Assembly: GCA_038025085.1 (NCBI GenBank)
Contig: CM076147.1
Coordinates: 12,421,501 to 12,485,500, forward strand
Origin: Tetragonia tetragonoides
Lineage: Eukaryota > Streptophyta > Magnoliopsida > Caryophyllales > Aizoaceae
Length of the DNA stretch: 64,000 nt
Reading direction: 5' to 3'
Positions 34,954 through 46,682 of this stretch are shown here, one piece after another; the stretch's first letter is position 1; each line of letters starts with the position of its first letter. The position numbers were made by a program, and so were the translations under genes. The notes below the pieces were generated by a model. It saw nothing but the letters and a program-made list of their open reading frames with translations, was not told where the DNA came from and searched no databases.

Positions 34954-37900
34954 ATGACAACCAACGACCGACTTGCAAGACTAGAAGTAGGTCTTACCAA
35001 CGTGGTCGAGCACATTACGCGCCAGTTAGAGCGCCAGGAGCAAAATCACAAAGCGCAGAATCCTGAGACTCGCAACTTTAGGGATTTTGATGCACTCAAA
35101 CCTCCGACGTTTGAGGGTGGCTCCGAGCCCACCAAGCTTGAGAACAGGATTATAGAGTTTGAGAAGTTGTTCTGGGCGACTAGTCGGCCCGACAACATGA
35201 AGGTCAACACCACTACCTATTACCTGAAAGGTGAAGCGAACAAGTGGTGGAGCGATGTGGGAACTAAATTGCTTGCTATTGAGAACTACGGGTGGAACTA
35301 ATTTAAGGAGTCTATTTGTGAGAGGTTCTATCCAAGAGCTGTCCGTCGCCAGAAGCAACGGGAATTCGAGAACATCTATCAAGGGAAGCTATCTGTAGCT
35401 TAGTACGCAACAAAGTTCAACGAGCTTGCTGCTTTTGCACCTAACTTGGTGACGATCGAAGCTGAGCGTGTTGAGAGGTTCGAGGATGGCCTGAAGTGGG
35501 ACATACAGCGTTTTGTTATGGAAAACTCGCTGACGTTCCAAGGATCGTACGAGAAAGCCTTGAACCAAGAGCGTGCTGTGGATCATCGTGATTCGTTGCT
35601 CGGAAAGTATAAACGTGACGAAGGGAGTTCTTTCCAGTCAAATGGCGCAGATAAGAGGCCAAGACCGAACAACGGCAATCACAACAATCAAGGTGGTAGT
35701 CAGAACCACAACGGGAACAGGAATCGTGACTCGAACAGTCATAGAGCTACGATCTTAGCTAGGAGGAATACGCCTTGTAGTCGCTGCAACAAGACGCATC
35801 CTGGTAAGAACTGTCGTGGCGATGTGCTTTAATGCTACGAGTGTAACAAGTATGGTCATAAAGCTTCTGAATGCTGGAGTCGTGGAAGGAACGACAATGG
35901 TCAGAACCGCGATAACAACTACAATCTTGGTGGTAATGGAAATGGTAATTGCGGAAATGGTGGTAACTACCATGGAAATGGGGGTTACAACCACAACAAC
36001 CGCAACAATACTGTTGCTCCTGCTGCGAATAATCAAGCACTACTTCCCGCACCTGCCAGCCCCGTGCAGAACAACAACAATAGAGGGGTGAATGGAAGGG
36101 TCTATGTGCTGAACCGCAATGAAGCTGAGGCGAACCCGAATGTGATCGCTGGTACTTTTGTTAACTCTCAACCTGCTTTTGTTTTATTTGATAGTGGTGC
36201 AACACATTTCGTTCTTTCTAAGAGCTTTGCATCTAAGATAGGTTTAGAGCCTAGTTCTATGTATAGTGCAAACATTAGGATGCCAGATGGGTCGATTGTT
36301 AATTGTACAGCGTTGTATGAAAAGTGTCCGATTAGGATAGCTGGTTCCGATTTGCCTGCGGATTTGATTCAGATGGATTTGAAGGAATTTGACGTGATAT
36401 TGGGAATGGATTGGTTAGCCATGGATAGGGCTAAGTTAGAGTGCTTTGAACAACGTGTGTCGTTGCGTGGACTGAAGGGTAGAAAGATTACCTACAAAGG
36501 AGTCCTGGTCAAGCCAAAGTTGAAGGTAGTGGCGACCATGAAGGCTAAGGAGTGTATGACTAAAGGTGAAGAGATTTGGCCATGTCATGTGGTGGATACA
36601 AGTCGAGAAGCAGAGGTCTCGAAACCTATTCCAGTTGTTTCGGAGTACGCTGACTTCTTTCCAGACGAGATTCCCGGAATGCCTCCGCAACGCATTATCG
36701 ACTTCACGATCGACTTAGCTCCACGTTCTGCTCCGATCTCGAAAGCTCCGTACCGTATGGCTCATGCAGAGATGAAAGAATTGAAAACGCAACCCGAGGA
36801 ACTACTCGAGAAGGGATACATACGTCCTAGTGTATCGCCTTGGGGTGCTCCTGTTTTGTTTGTGCACAAGAAGGACGGTAGTATGAGACTGTGTATAGAC
36901 TACCGTGAGTTGAACAAGATTATGATCAAGAATCGTTATCCACTTCCGAGGATTGACGACCTATTCGACCAACTCCGTGGAGCGACTGTCTTCTCAAAGA
37001 TCGACTTACGTTTAGGATACCATCAACTCAGGATTTCAGAGCCTAACATTGCAAATACCACGTTTAGGACTATGTATGGACACTACGAGTTCACTGTTAT
37101 GCCTTTTGGGTTGAGGAACGCACCTGCAAAGTTTATGGATTTGATGAACCGTACGTTCCAGCCTTATCTCGATCAGTTCGTAGTTGTCTTTATTGACGAT
37201 ATTTTGGTCTACTCGAAGAACGCTGCTGAGCACGAGCAACATTTGCGAACCGTTTTGGAGATTTTGAGACGACATCAGCTGTATGCGAAGTTGTCAAAGT
37301 GCGAGTTTTGGTTAGAAACTGTTCCTTTCTTAGGACACGTGGTGTCTAAGAGTGGAGTTGTTGTTGATCCGGAAAAGATTAGAGCTGTTATGGACTGGTC
37401 CGCACCGAAGAGCGTGACTGAGGTTAGAAGTTTTCTTGGGTTAGTTGGTTAATATCGCAGGTTTGTGGAAGGATTTTCCAAGATAACGCAGCCTATGACA
37501 AATTTGATGAAGAAGACGACGAAGTTTGTGTAGTCTGAAAAGTGTGAAGCTGCTTTTCAAGAGTCGAAGAAACGTCTTACGAGCGCGCCGATTTTGACTT
37601 TGCCATCGGGAACTGAAGGGTACGAAGTCTATAGTGACGCGTCTAAGCATGGCTTAGGCTGTGTTTTGATGCAACATGGAAAGGTAGTGGCCTATACCTC
37701 AAGACAACTGAAGAAGCACGAGGATAACTACCCTACTCACGACTTAGAGCTCGCTACTGTCGTATTTGCTTTTAAGATTTGGCGACATTATCTCTATAGT
37801 TCTGCTGTCAAGATATTTACGGACCACAAGAGTCTCGAGTACATATTCACGCAAAAGGAGTTGAATATGCGATAAAGAAGATGACTAGAGTTATTGACAG

Positions 37901-39110
37901 AGTACGACATCGACATTCAGTATCACGAAGGGAAAGCTAACGTTGTAGCTGACGCTTTGAGTAGAAAATCTCGTCATACGTTGAATACTGCTTTAGTACT
38001 TCCGAAGGAGATCATTCATGACTTGCAGAGTTTAGACGTGGAGATTATGCTGAAAGGTGACGTTCAATGTACCTTAGCGCATATGTTAGTTCGACCAACC
38101 TTACTCGACGAGATTAAGGGTAAACAGAGTTTAGATGAGGATCTTCAACGGATTCTACGCCACAACGATGGGGGTAGATCCGAGGACTTTTCTACCGGTC
38201 AAGACGGTGTCTTGAGATTTCGTGATCGTGTCTGTGTGTCGAATGACCGGATATCAAGAGTCAGATTCTAGGTGAATCTCACAATACGCCTTATTCTGTA
38301 CATCCTGGTGGAGACAAGCCATACAAAGGCCTTCGCCAAATGTTTTGGAGGAAAGGTACGAAACAAGATGTTGCTGAGTTCGTGGCTAAGTGCGTGACGT
38401 GCCAGAAGGTAAAGATTGAACACAAGAGACCTAGTGGAATGATTCAATCGCTTAAAGTTCTTACGTGGAAATGGAACTCAATTTCAATGGACTTTGTCAT
38501 GGGTTTACCATTGCCACAGAAGAAGAACAACGCCATTTGGGTCGTTGTGGATCGTTTGACGAAAGTTGCGAGATTCATCCCAATGAATGACACTTGGGAA
38601 ATGGATAAGCTAGCGGATGCTTACGTCAAGGAAGTTATGAGACTTCATGGTGTTCCAGAAGATATCGCTTCAGATAGAGACTCGAGATTTCTATCTCATT
38701 TTTGGCAGAAATTGCAAGAAGCTTTTGGAAGCAAATTGAAGTTTAGTACTGCTTTTCATCCTGCGACTGATGGTCAGACGGAAAGAACGATTCAGACTTT
38801 GGAGGATATCCTACGAGTGTGTGCTCTCGAGTATCAAGGCTCGTGGGATACACACATTCCGTTAATCGAGTTCTCTTACAACAATAGCTATCATTCAAGC
38901 ATTGATCGAGCATCATATGAAGCGTTGTATGGTAGAAAGTGTAGATCGCCAGTTTGTTGGAACAACATTAGTGAAACTGCAGTTTTGGGTCCTGAGATGA
39001 TCCAGCAGACCGTCGATGTGGTCAAGGTGATTCAAGCGAAGATGCGTAGTGCTCAAGATCGCCCGAAATCGTACGCTGATCGCCAACTTCATGTCTCAAG
39101 TTTCGGGACG
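34954..39110 (+). pseudogene. gag-pol polyprotein of the gypsy element (broken)
   Basis: Gag (34954 to about 35760) has LKPPTFEGG and EANKWWSDV, then zinc knuckle [14 protein letters not shown]. Protease: [66 protein letters not shown] and catalytic [10 protein letters not shown]. RNase [35 protein letters not shown]. Integrase: HPGG, CVTCQKVK zinc part, SMDFVMGLP, SDRDSRFLSHFW, ATDGQTERTIQTLED. From gag to RNase H all is in one frame, interrupted by stops ending at 35301, 35403, 35832, 37452, 37533, 37875 and about 37884. A frameshift near 38246 precedes the integrase. After SYADRQ the frame jumps to SSFGTKFLLRRVE, so the integrase C-terminus is deleted. Confidence 0.92.
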
Positions 39111-39117
39111 AAATTTC

Positions 39118-39134
39118 TTTTAAGGAGGGTAGAA
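39118..39134 (+). other. Polypurine tract before the 3' LTR
   Basis: TTTTAAGGAGGGTAGAA ends one base before TGTGATACCC at 39135. A purine-rich run here primes plus-strand DNA synthesis in LTR retrotransposons. Confidence 0.75.
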
Positions 39135-42100
39135 TGTGATACCCAAATATTTTCTATAATTATTATATTGATTTATAAATGATTTATAAATAGTTCTGGA
39201 GATTAAATCGTATTTATATTCAAGGATTCAATTTATTCAAATAAAGCCATAATAATGTTAATTATTATTTTGAGACTTTCATAAATTGCATTTATTAATT
39301 TTGAGGAATTTAATTAAAATATTTTATATATGAATAAGAATTATTCATATTGTTTTATTTAGTTTTAATTAGCTTTAATTAGCTATTTAAATCAGAAAAT
39401 TATTAAATAAATTCCCAAACCTAGTAGTATTTGACTTGGGTTGACTAAGGGCCTATATAAAGAAAAAGAGGAGGCAATTAATCAGTTTTCACAACTGATC
39501 AAACCCTCACTCACATTCTCTCTCCTCCTCTCTCAAACTCACGTTCACTCACTCTCTCTCTCTCTCACCCTCACCGGCTCTCCTCACCCCAGCCGCCCAC
39601 TCACCGGAAATCGCCAGCCATCTCCTCCCCTCGCCGGCAGTAATCTTCTCTCCTCCCCCTCTCTTTTCTCTCTCGCTTTCTCTCTCGTTCTCCCGCCCTC
39701 TCTTTCGCGCGGGTGCTGTTGCGGACGGCCGCCAGGCCGCCGCCTAGACAGTGGCCGTCGACCGCCAGGGCGCGACGGGCCTGGCTCTCTCTTCTTCTCT
39801 CTCTTTCGTTCTCTCTCTTTCTCTCTCTTGTTTGCACTCTCTCTCTCCTCTTCGTTGGAGCTCCAGCGACCACCACCACCACCGACCATGGTGGCTAGTA
39901 GGTGGCAGTGGTGGTGATGGGTCGGGTTATGGGTCCCATGCATGGGTACCCGTGACCTAGACTTAGTTTTGAAGTTAGGGTTTCGTTTTTATATTTTTCG
40001 TAATTATTAGTTAGATTTTCAGGATTTTCGATTTAATGTTTTTATTTTTCTGCACTCATTCGGAATCGGAATTTGGATTTTTAAAAGTCTAGATTGGTTG
40101 AAATAAATTAAAAACTTTAATGAAAATATCAGATTAATATTTCATTACTTTTTGTATTTTTGTATTGAATTAATACTGATCGGTAATTGTTTTTAATTAG
40201 GACCTAACGAGCAAGCGTGAGAATCATCGATCGTTGGAGCATACTTACTATTTGGTAGCTTATTAGTGGTAAGCTCTCATGGCTACCTTCTTCCAAAGCC
40301 CCATCAAAACTATTTTGATGTGTTATATGTTAATTGAGAAATTGTTGTTAATTTAATATGCAAAGCATGATTAAATTATATCGTCGTTATTATGAAGTTA
40401 TTAAGCATGTTTCACTGCTGTAAATATCGTTTATAATTAGCATGTCAATGCTATCATGTTTTGAAAATTAATTAGTCCATATGATGATTCTTGGACAATT
40501 ATTGAATAGTGAATTATTAGTATTATTATGCTATTAATTATATGCTAATTGGTATGAGTATTATTGAGTGCTAGTGAGCACCTATATATTATCGTTGAAT
40601 GTCTTGGATGATTTGTGAATTTTCTGATATCAATCTTACCCTGCCGAAATTGTGCTAGACATGCAATGTCATCTTTATTGATCGAATTATCGTCGTTATT
40701 GAATTCAAGCATGTTTAATTCTGATCGTATCGAATTATCATTATCAACGTTATTTACTATTCATTGTCAAGAGCATGAAATGAATTAGTAAGTCGTGGTC
40801 TCGTAGTACCACTATGTCAACCAATGCAAATTATGTGAATTGAATTAAATGAGAGTAAGACTCCTAATGGATCCCTAAGAGTAGTCGAGCAATCGGGATT
40901 ACACCTAATGGTGTAGTTCAAGGGATGAGTGATTCCCAAGTTAGTTATGGACACCTCGCAGTGTGTCTGGGATGAATCATTCCCCATTTATTAAGTCCTC
41001 TAGGCTCGTGTAATTGTACTACAGGTAGTGTACACACTAGAGTCATTAAGTCCATGGCGTGTAGAGGTGGCCACTGGGCAGGCTTGGCCCAAGCCCGCAT
41101 GGAGCGGCCCGGGTGTGGGCCAAACTAGTGCCGAGGTGATCGGAGGCCCAGGCCCGGCACTGATACGGCCCACGAACTCTTAGTGCGGGCTCGGTCTTAC
41201 CACGAAAAAAGCCCGGGTACAGCTTCCTCTTTCCTCCGCCCCAAAATTCATTCTCTCTCCTTCCTCCTCCCCAAAATACATCCCCAAATCACCAACAATG
41301 GCAACAACTCCCCAATCCCCATTATCTCTCCTTCCTCCTCCCCAAAATACATCCCTACGGGCCAGAACTGACTAAGGCCCTGCCAGGCCCGAGTGGACGG
41401 CCCGGAATTGACCAAATTACCTATCCATGCGGGACAGTGCCTAGTCGCAACGAAGCTTGGCCCACGACAAAGCCCGGCCCACAAATGGAATGGACTGGCC
41501 CGTGGCCACCTCTAATGGCGTGATTGTATCTTCGATGAACAGTATGGGTAATCGCTGTTCTATTCACTCTCTTACATCTCTCTAATCAAGACGGATTATT
41601 TATGTCGTATTTCGTATCATCACTATACAAGAATTGTATGTAACAGAATGTCGTTATGCGTATTCTTGATTATATGCTTATGTGCGTATGCAAATGAATT
41701 TCAATGATTCTTCTAAAACCTCAGGTAAGGTTTGCGAAATGTTTTTACTGGGTACGGATGACGTTTATTCAGTTTATCTGATTTTTGTTTCTCTTTTGTT
41801 TCTTTTCTCTTCTTCTCTATTTTTTTTCCGTCACGGAAACCAAATTGCAGGTTTAGTTGATTGAGGACTTACAACTTGGAAGGTAGAGTTGGCGTCCAGT
41901 TTTTAGAACTCTCTTTAGTTCAGTTTTGATCGTTGGGATTTTGTTGGATTTAGCCCTTTGAAGGCAAGTTGTAATAAATTGGTTTAATGGTTTTAGCTCA
42001 CTATATAGACAACTCTGATATTAATTATTTAGTTTGTTTAGTTTCTTAGAAGCTCCTTTTGATGCCTAGTCTTTCTTTCTGCCTAGCATTTACTCTTTAG

Positions 42101-42211
42101 TGATAAATGTTGCAGTAACGCTTTTGGGTTCATGACGGTTCAGTGGTGTCGAGTCGTGCCTAGCGACGTCGATAGTTCCCGAAAAATCGTTGCGAATATG
42201 GGGGTGTTACA
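39135..42211 (+). repeat. 3' LTR of the gypsy element (3077 bp with nested MITE)
   Basis: Colinear with the 5' LTR, including TATA (CTATATAAAG near 39452), the CT-rich leader and the terminal GGGTGTTACA. It contains a hAT-type MITE at 41062-41514. Confidence 0.92.
41062..41514. mobile_element. hAT-type MITE with perfect 8-bp target duplication
   Basis: Ends TAGAGGTGGCCAC and GTGGCCACCTCTA are perfect 13-bp inverted repeats. ATGGCGTG occurs on both sides (41054-41061, 41515-41522). The 5' LTR carries the empty site at 32455-32475 (CCATGGCGTGATTG), which proves insertion after the gypsy element landed. The interior is rich in GGCCC/GGGCC words and has no ORF of note. Confidence 0.97.
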
Positions 42212-42298
42212 ACATGCTTTAAACATGCGATAGATCCTTAAAGCAAATTTGTATTTGTAGGGGATTAGATAAGTTCAAGGAACCGTTTAGTTAGAATA

Positions 42299-43184
42299 GC
42301 ATGTCTTGTGTGGACTTAGTTCACCATGGACCAAGTAATTTCTAGGGGTGGCTCCAGGTGAAGTAGGGGATGGCTCCAGGTAAAGTAGGGGGGTGGCTTC
42401 AGGTGAAATAATTTTGAATAATTTTGAGGGGTGGCTCCAGGTGAAGTAAGGGGTGGCTCCAGGTAAAGTAGGGGGTGGCTCCAGGTGAAATAAGGGTGGT
42501 GCCAACTGCCAAATATAAATTTGAGGGGTGGCTCTAGGTGAAGTAGGGGTGGCTCCACATTTAGAGGGGGTGACTTCAGGTGAAGTAGGGGGTGACTCCA
42601 AGTATTGGTCCACCATGGACTAAGTCCACACAAGTTTTTGTAGCCACCTCCTACTTTAGCTGGAGCCACCCCTTACTTCACCTGGAGCCACCCCTCAAAG
42701 TTACTCAAAATTATTTCACCTGAAGCCACCCCCCTACTATACCTGGAGTCATCCCCTACTTCACCTGGAGCCACCCCTAGAAATTACTTGGTCCATGGTG
42801 GACTAAGTCCACACAAGACATGCTGAAGACATGTTGTAAGTTACAAAAACTTGTGTGGACTTAGTCCATGGTGGACCAATACTTGGAGTCACCCCCTATT
42901 TCACCTGAAGTCACCCTCTCTAAAAGTGGAGCCACCCCTACTTCACCTAGAGCCACCCCTCAAATTTATATTTGGCAGTTGGCACCACTCCTATTTCACC
43001 TGAGCCACCTCCTACTTTACCTGGAGGCACCCCTTACTTCACCTGGAGCCACCCCTCAAAATTACTCAAAATTATTTCACCTGAAGTCATCCTCTACTTT
43101 ACCTAGAGTCATCCCCTACTTCACCTGGAGCCACCCCTAGAAATTACTTGGTCCACGGTGGACTAAGTCCACACAAGATATGCT
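42299..43184. mobile_element. Palindromic cluster of three copies of one MITE family
   Basis: Copy A 42305-42634 begins CTTGTGTGGACTTAG and ends CTAAGTCCACACAAG. Copy C 42850-43177 is the inverse complement of A over its whole length. Copy B 42643-42817 is an inverted partial copy. Each interior is a run of short units like GGTGGCTCCAGGTGAAGTA (about 20-30 bp). The outer borders AGCATGT and ATATGCT are inverted as well, so the whole may move as one foldback. No transposase. Confidence 0.8.
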
Positions 43185-43191
43185 GATTCTA

Positions 43192-43290
43192 CTCCCTCTG
43201 TTCCCGTCTTCCTAATTTTTACAAGTACGTTTTTCTTATTTGTTCGTTATATGTTGATCTTTACGTTTCTTAAAGAAACAAATATTAGGT
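43192..43290. mobile_element. Left end of a Stowaway-like MITE
   Basis: TACTCCCTCTGTTCCCGTCTT matches the Stowaway-type end seen at 8035. No right end is found before the LINE sequence starts, so it is a fragment. Confidence 0.55.
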
Positions 43291-44820
43291 CATGACCATA
43301 GGGTCAAATATGAGTGGAAACCTGTCGAATGTGCCTTATTTCATCAGTTGGGGCATGAGGAGACATATAAAAAAGTTTGGGATGCCTAAGACAAAGTTGT
43401 CCCAACTACTAGTCAGCGTGTGCAAGCACCAACTTTAGATGTTATGGGGGAAATTATTAAAGAGCAGAATGATGAAGTTCTTGAAAATGAAATTCCTGAT
43501 GAAGGGATACAGAATAAGGATCAGTGGCAAGCGCTAGCCATACAGTGAGACACAAAGTAGGAGCGGGTGTCTTTACTCTAGTGAATAATATTTTTCTGCA
43601 TTGGAAAACCCAGTTTTAATGGATAATTAAGGAGCCTTAGGCTGAGGTGGACTTCCATTGCCTCCAGAAGGGCATGGATAGTCTACTAGCTTGGAATGTC
43701 AGGGGCCGTAATGGTCTGAATAAGCAAAGAGAGGTTACTCTCTTTTGCAATAATTATATATTAGGCCTAGTTGGCTTAATAGAAACAAAAAATTAAAGAT
43801 TGTAATTTGTTGAAGAAATCACAACATGTTCTACCTGGGTGGAGCCAATTTATGAACCATCCAGCTCATCATGGTGGTAGGATCTGGGTTATCAGGGATA
43901 ATGGTGTTTATAATGTTGATATTATTTCTATTTTTGCTCAAGTGGTAAATTGCAAGGCTAGAAACTTAGCTAGACAGTCTTGGTTCTTTGTCTCATTCAT
44001 TTATGGGCTCAGTGATAAGGATAAATGAGTTCCCTTGAGGCAGAAGATAAATATAATGGCAAGCTCTTGTCAAGATCCTTGGGTACAATTTTGATGGGAG
44101 ATTTTAACAATGTGTTACATACTTAAATGTTGATGATCGTGTTGGTGGTGTTCCTGTCAGTGTCTCTGAAACTGTTGATCTTAGGGGTTGTTTGATGACT
44201 AGCAACATGGTAGAACTGGCATGTGATGGGTGCAAGTATACCTTGAATAACAAGCATCAAGATGGTGGCAGGGTGTTCTCTAAAATAGATAGAGTGTTTG
44301 CAAATGATGTTTGGTTGCAAACCTTTGAAGACTGTCATGTAAAATTCCTGCCTGAAAGAATTTCATACCACTCCCCTCCTTTATTGAGCTTGAGTTTGCC
44401 AATTCAGAGAGGCGGAAGCTCTTTAAGTATTACAGTATGTGGAGCAAGAATAAAAACTTTGGTGATTTGGTGAATGCAGCTTCGAATTATGAAGTGAGAG
44501 GGACTAAGTACAGAGTTACTTGCAAACTGAAGAAGGTGCAACAACACTAAGAAAGCTGAACAAATATGAATATCCTAACCTGCTGAATCAGGTTCAGGTT
44601 GCCAGGATATAGATGGAGCAGGCTCAGTGAACAATCAAGCTCTGAATAATGAGCTGCAAAAGGCAAAGAAGGATGCCAGAGAGAGATTTCTGAGAATAAA
44701 TAAGGATGCTGAATCCTTTTTACAGCACAAGAGCAAGTTAAAGTGGATTCAACTAGGGGATCATAACAGTCATCTTGACACATAAAAGGCAAATGAATAG
44801 GGTTATTTATTCCCTTAACA

Positions 44821-44909
44821 ATGCAGTTGGAGCTACCATTGCTTCACAGAGTCAGAGATATGAGGAACTCAGAGATTTTTACAAGAATATGGTAGACAAG
44901 GTTGATAAT
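44821..44909 (+). repeat. 89-bp direct repeat, left copy
   Basis: Starts ATGCAGTTGGAGCTACCATT and ends AAGGTTGATAAT. The right copy is at 46594-46682 with about three differences. Interpreted as a very long target duplication of the nested LINE. Confidence 0.85.
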
Positions 44910-46593
44910 TATGGAGGTATCTGGAGGAAGATAATTATGGAGAAATATAATTTAGGGGATTTGCATTCCTTGGAGGAGATTCTGATACCAAGAAGGGGGG
45001 GATTATAGAAGGAAATAATTTCTTTCCTTAAAAATAGTTCAAAGATGGAGGCTAATTTTAAGGGAAATTTGGTTGTGAAGATTGGGAATGGATTGTCTAC
45101 TCGCTTTTGGCTTGATATTTGGGTGTCAGATCAGTCTTTGGCTAATAAATTTCCTAGGCTATTTTCGCTAACTATGCAACCTTCGGCTTATGTATCTGAC
45201 ATGGGTGTTTGAGAAGGATTTGTTTGGCGGTGGTGTTTGAGTTGGAGAAGGAGTCTGTTTATATGGGAAGAAGAAATAAAAGACCAGCTTAATTCAATCA
45301 TTGCACACGTCCAATTTGACCTAGGAGTGCAGGATAAATTCTTTAGGAAATTGGAAAGTAATGGCAACTTCACTGTAAATCTTTGAGACATGAAATCATC
45401 AAGAGGGAAGGGAGTTTGATCAATGAAGAAATCAAAGGTGTCTGGCAAGGTTTAGCTCCTCCAAAGGTTGAGGTTTTTATGTGGCTCTCGTGCCTTGGGA
45501 GGTTCAAGACGAAAGATAGGCTAGCAGGTTTGGGTTTCAGATGCATTACGAACACGTTGTGTGTCCTTTGTGAGAAGGAAGAGGAGTCTTGTTTTCACAT
45601 TTTATTTCACTGTGATTTTGCAAGAAGGGTGTGGAATGAGTGGCTAGCCTTATGGAATATATCTTGGTGCGCACCTTGGCAAATGATGGACTTCTACCTG
45701 CAGTGGTGTTCTAGTGTAGCAGGTTCGCATTTCAAACAGGTTCATACTTTGTTCTTATTTGTGCTTGTCTGGTCGATTTGGAAGGAAAGGAACTGTAGGC
45801 TCTTTGAGGGGAAGAAGAGTGATGTTAGAGAATTTTATGAACTGTGCTTGCTTCGTTTAACATGGTGGATCAAGGCATGGGATGACGACTTTCCTCCACA
45901 GCAGGTTTGTCAATCTCCAGCTTGTTTGAAAATTTCTGATCATCGACCTTGTCCTAAGACTACAATTAGTTGGGAGCCACCGAAGGTGGGGGTTTTAAAA
46001 TGGAATATAGATGCTTCATTTAGAGAGGGGGTGGCAGCGGTGGGTGGAGTGTTGAGAGATTGGGAAGGCAGGTTTAGATGTATATTTTCAGGAAGAGTTT
46101 ATTGCCTGGAAATTAATCACGCGGAGATAGTAGCGATTGGGAGAGCTATGTTTGAGACCCTGTCTAAGGATTTGTTGCATCATTTTGAGATTACTTTTGA
46201 ATCGGATTCTCTTAATGCGGTTAACTGGTGTAATGAGAGGAAGAGAGGACCCTGGAATGCGAGGTTTGATCTCAACTTCATTCGGCATACAATGGCGAGA
46301 TGACCCAAGTTTTCTATTGTTCATAGATTGAGGAGTGCAAATGGGATTGCGGATGGTCTAGCTAAACAAGGGCTTATTAGAGAAGAAGATTTTATTGCTT
46401 GGTTTTGATTTTTTCGTCCTTCTTTTGCTTTCATGATATTTGATCTCAATACTATGTCAAACCCTTCCTAGAAGGTGGGGGTATAGTGGCGAGTGATATC
46501 ATGGTTAAGCATGTCTTTGGCGTTCTTTGTAATTGCTCCTTCTCGGAGTTTTTATTAATAAAAGAATGCCTAAATTATCAAAAAATAAAAATA
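44910..46593 (+). mobile_element. Nested 5'-truncated LINE with RNase H domain
   Basis: Bounded by an 89-bp direct repeat. An A-rich tail (ATCAAAAAATAAAAATA) lies at its 3' end. It encodes the last part of a LINE ORF2: RRGGL, GNGLSTRFWLDIW, the zinc-binding part CVLCEKEEESCFHILFHC, and an RNase H domain. The 3' UTR contains AACCCTTCCTAGAAGGTGG, like the 3' end of the LINE at 14.0 kb. The outer LINE reads on in frame once this insert and one repeat copy are removed. Confidence 0.85.
45383..46303 (+). pseudogene. LINE ORF2 C-terminus: zinc-binding + RNase H domains
   Basis: 306 open codons. Residues about 20-90: zinc-binding reverse-transcriptase tail (WLSCLGRFKTKDRLAGLGF, CVLCEKEEESC, HCDFARRVWNEW). 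Residues about 130-150: LVWSIWKERNCRLFEG. Residues about 205-306: RNase H-like fold with KWNIDASFREGVAAVGGVLR (first catalytic Asp), NHAEIVAIGRAM (Glu) and FESDSLNAVNW (Asp). Such RNase H tails are known from one group of plant L1 LINEs and probably help remove the RNA template. It is only the 3' part of an ORF2, with its RT missing, so it is not a gene on its own. Confidence 0.85.
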
Positions 46594-46682
46594 ATGCAGC
46601 TGGAGCTACCATTACTTCACAGAGTCAGAGATATGAGGAACTCAGAGATTTTTACAAGAATATGGTAGGCAAGGTTGATAAT
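46594..46682 (+). repeat. 89-bp direct repeat, right copy
   Basis: Starts ATGCAGCTGGAGCTACCATT directly after the A-rich tail of the nested LINE and ends AAGGTTGATAAT, where the outer LINE frame resumes (DIIKASNEVF). Confidence 0.85.

Larger units (their letters stand above)
30524..42211 (+). mobile_element. Ty3/gypsy LTR retrotransposon, Tekay/Del-like, complete but dead
   Basis: LTRs at 30524-33142 and 39135-42211 share the ends TGTGATACCC...GGGTGTTACA and are flanked by ACATA (30519-30523) and ACATG (42212-42216), a 4-of-5 target duplication. The primer-binding site follows the 5' LTR and a purine tract precedes the 3' LTR. Internal order: extra 5' ORF region, gag, CCHC knuckle, protease, reverse transcriptase, RNase H, integrase. 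Long LTRs and one gag-pol frame fit the Tekay/Del lineage of chromoviruses. The integrase C-terminus and any chromodomain are missing. Seven stops and a frameshift break gag-pol. The two LTRs are colinear but differ at many sites, so the insertion is not recent. Confidence 0.93.

Noticed and set aside
38340..39182. The integrase ORF continuing to 39182 as the natural protein end
   Set aside because: The last part reads into the 3' LTR; the true C-terminus has been deleted and the frame ends by chance.
42305..43177. A CRISPR-like array of short repeats
   Set aside because: Units are contiguous and imperfect without unique spacers, and lie inside MITE terminal inverted repeats in a plant genome.
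45383..46303. A stand-alone host RNase H gene
   Set aside because: The 306-codon frame is the C-terminus of a LINE ORF2: zinc-binding tail upstream, A-rich tail downstream, direct repeats outside.
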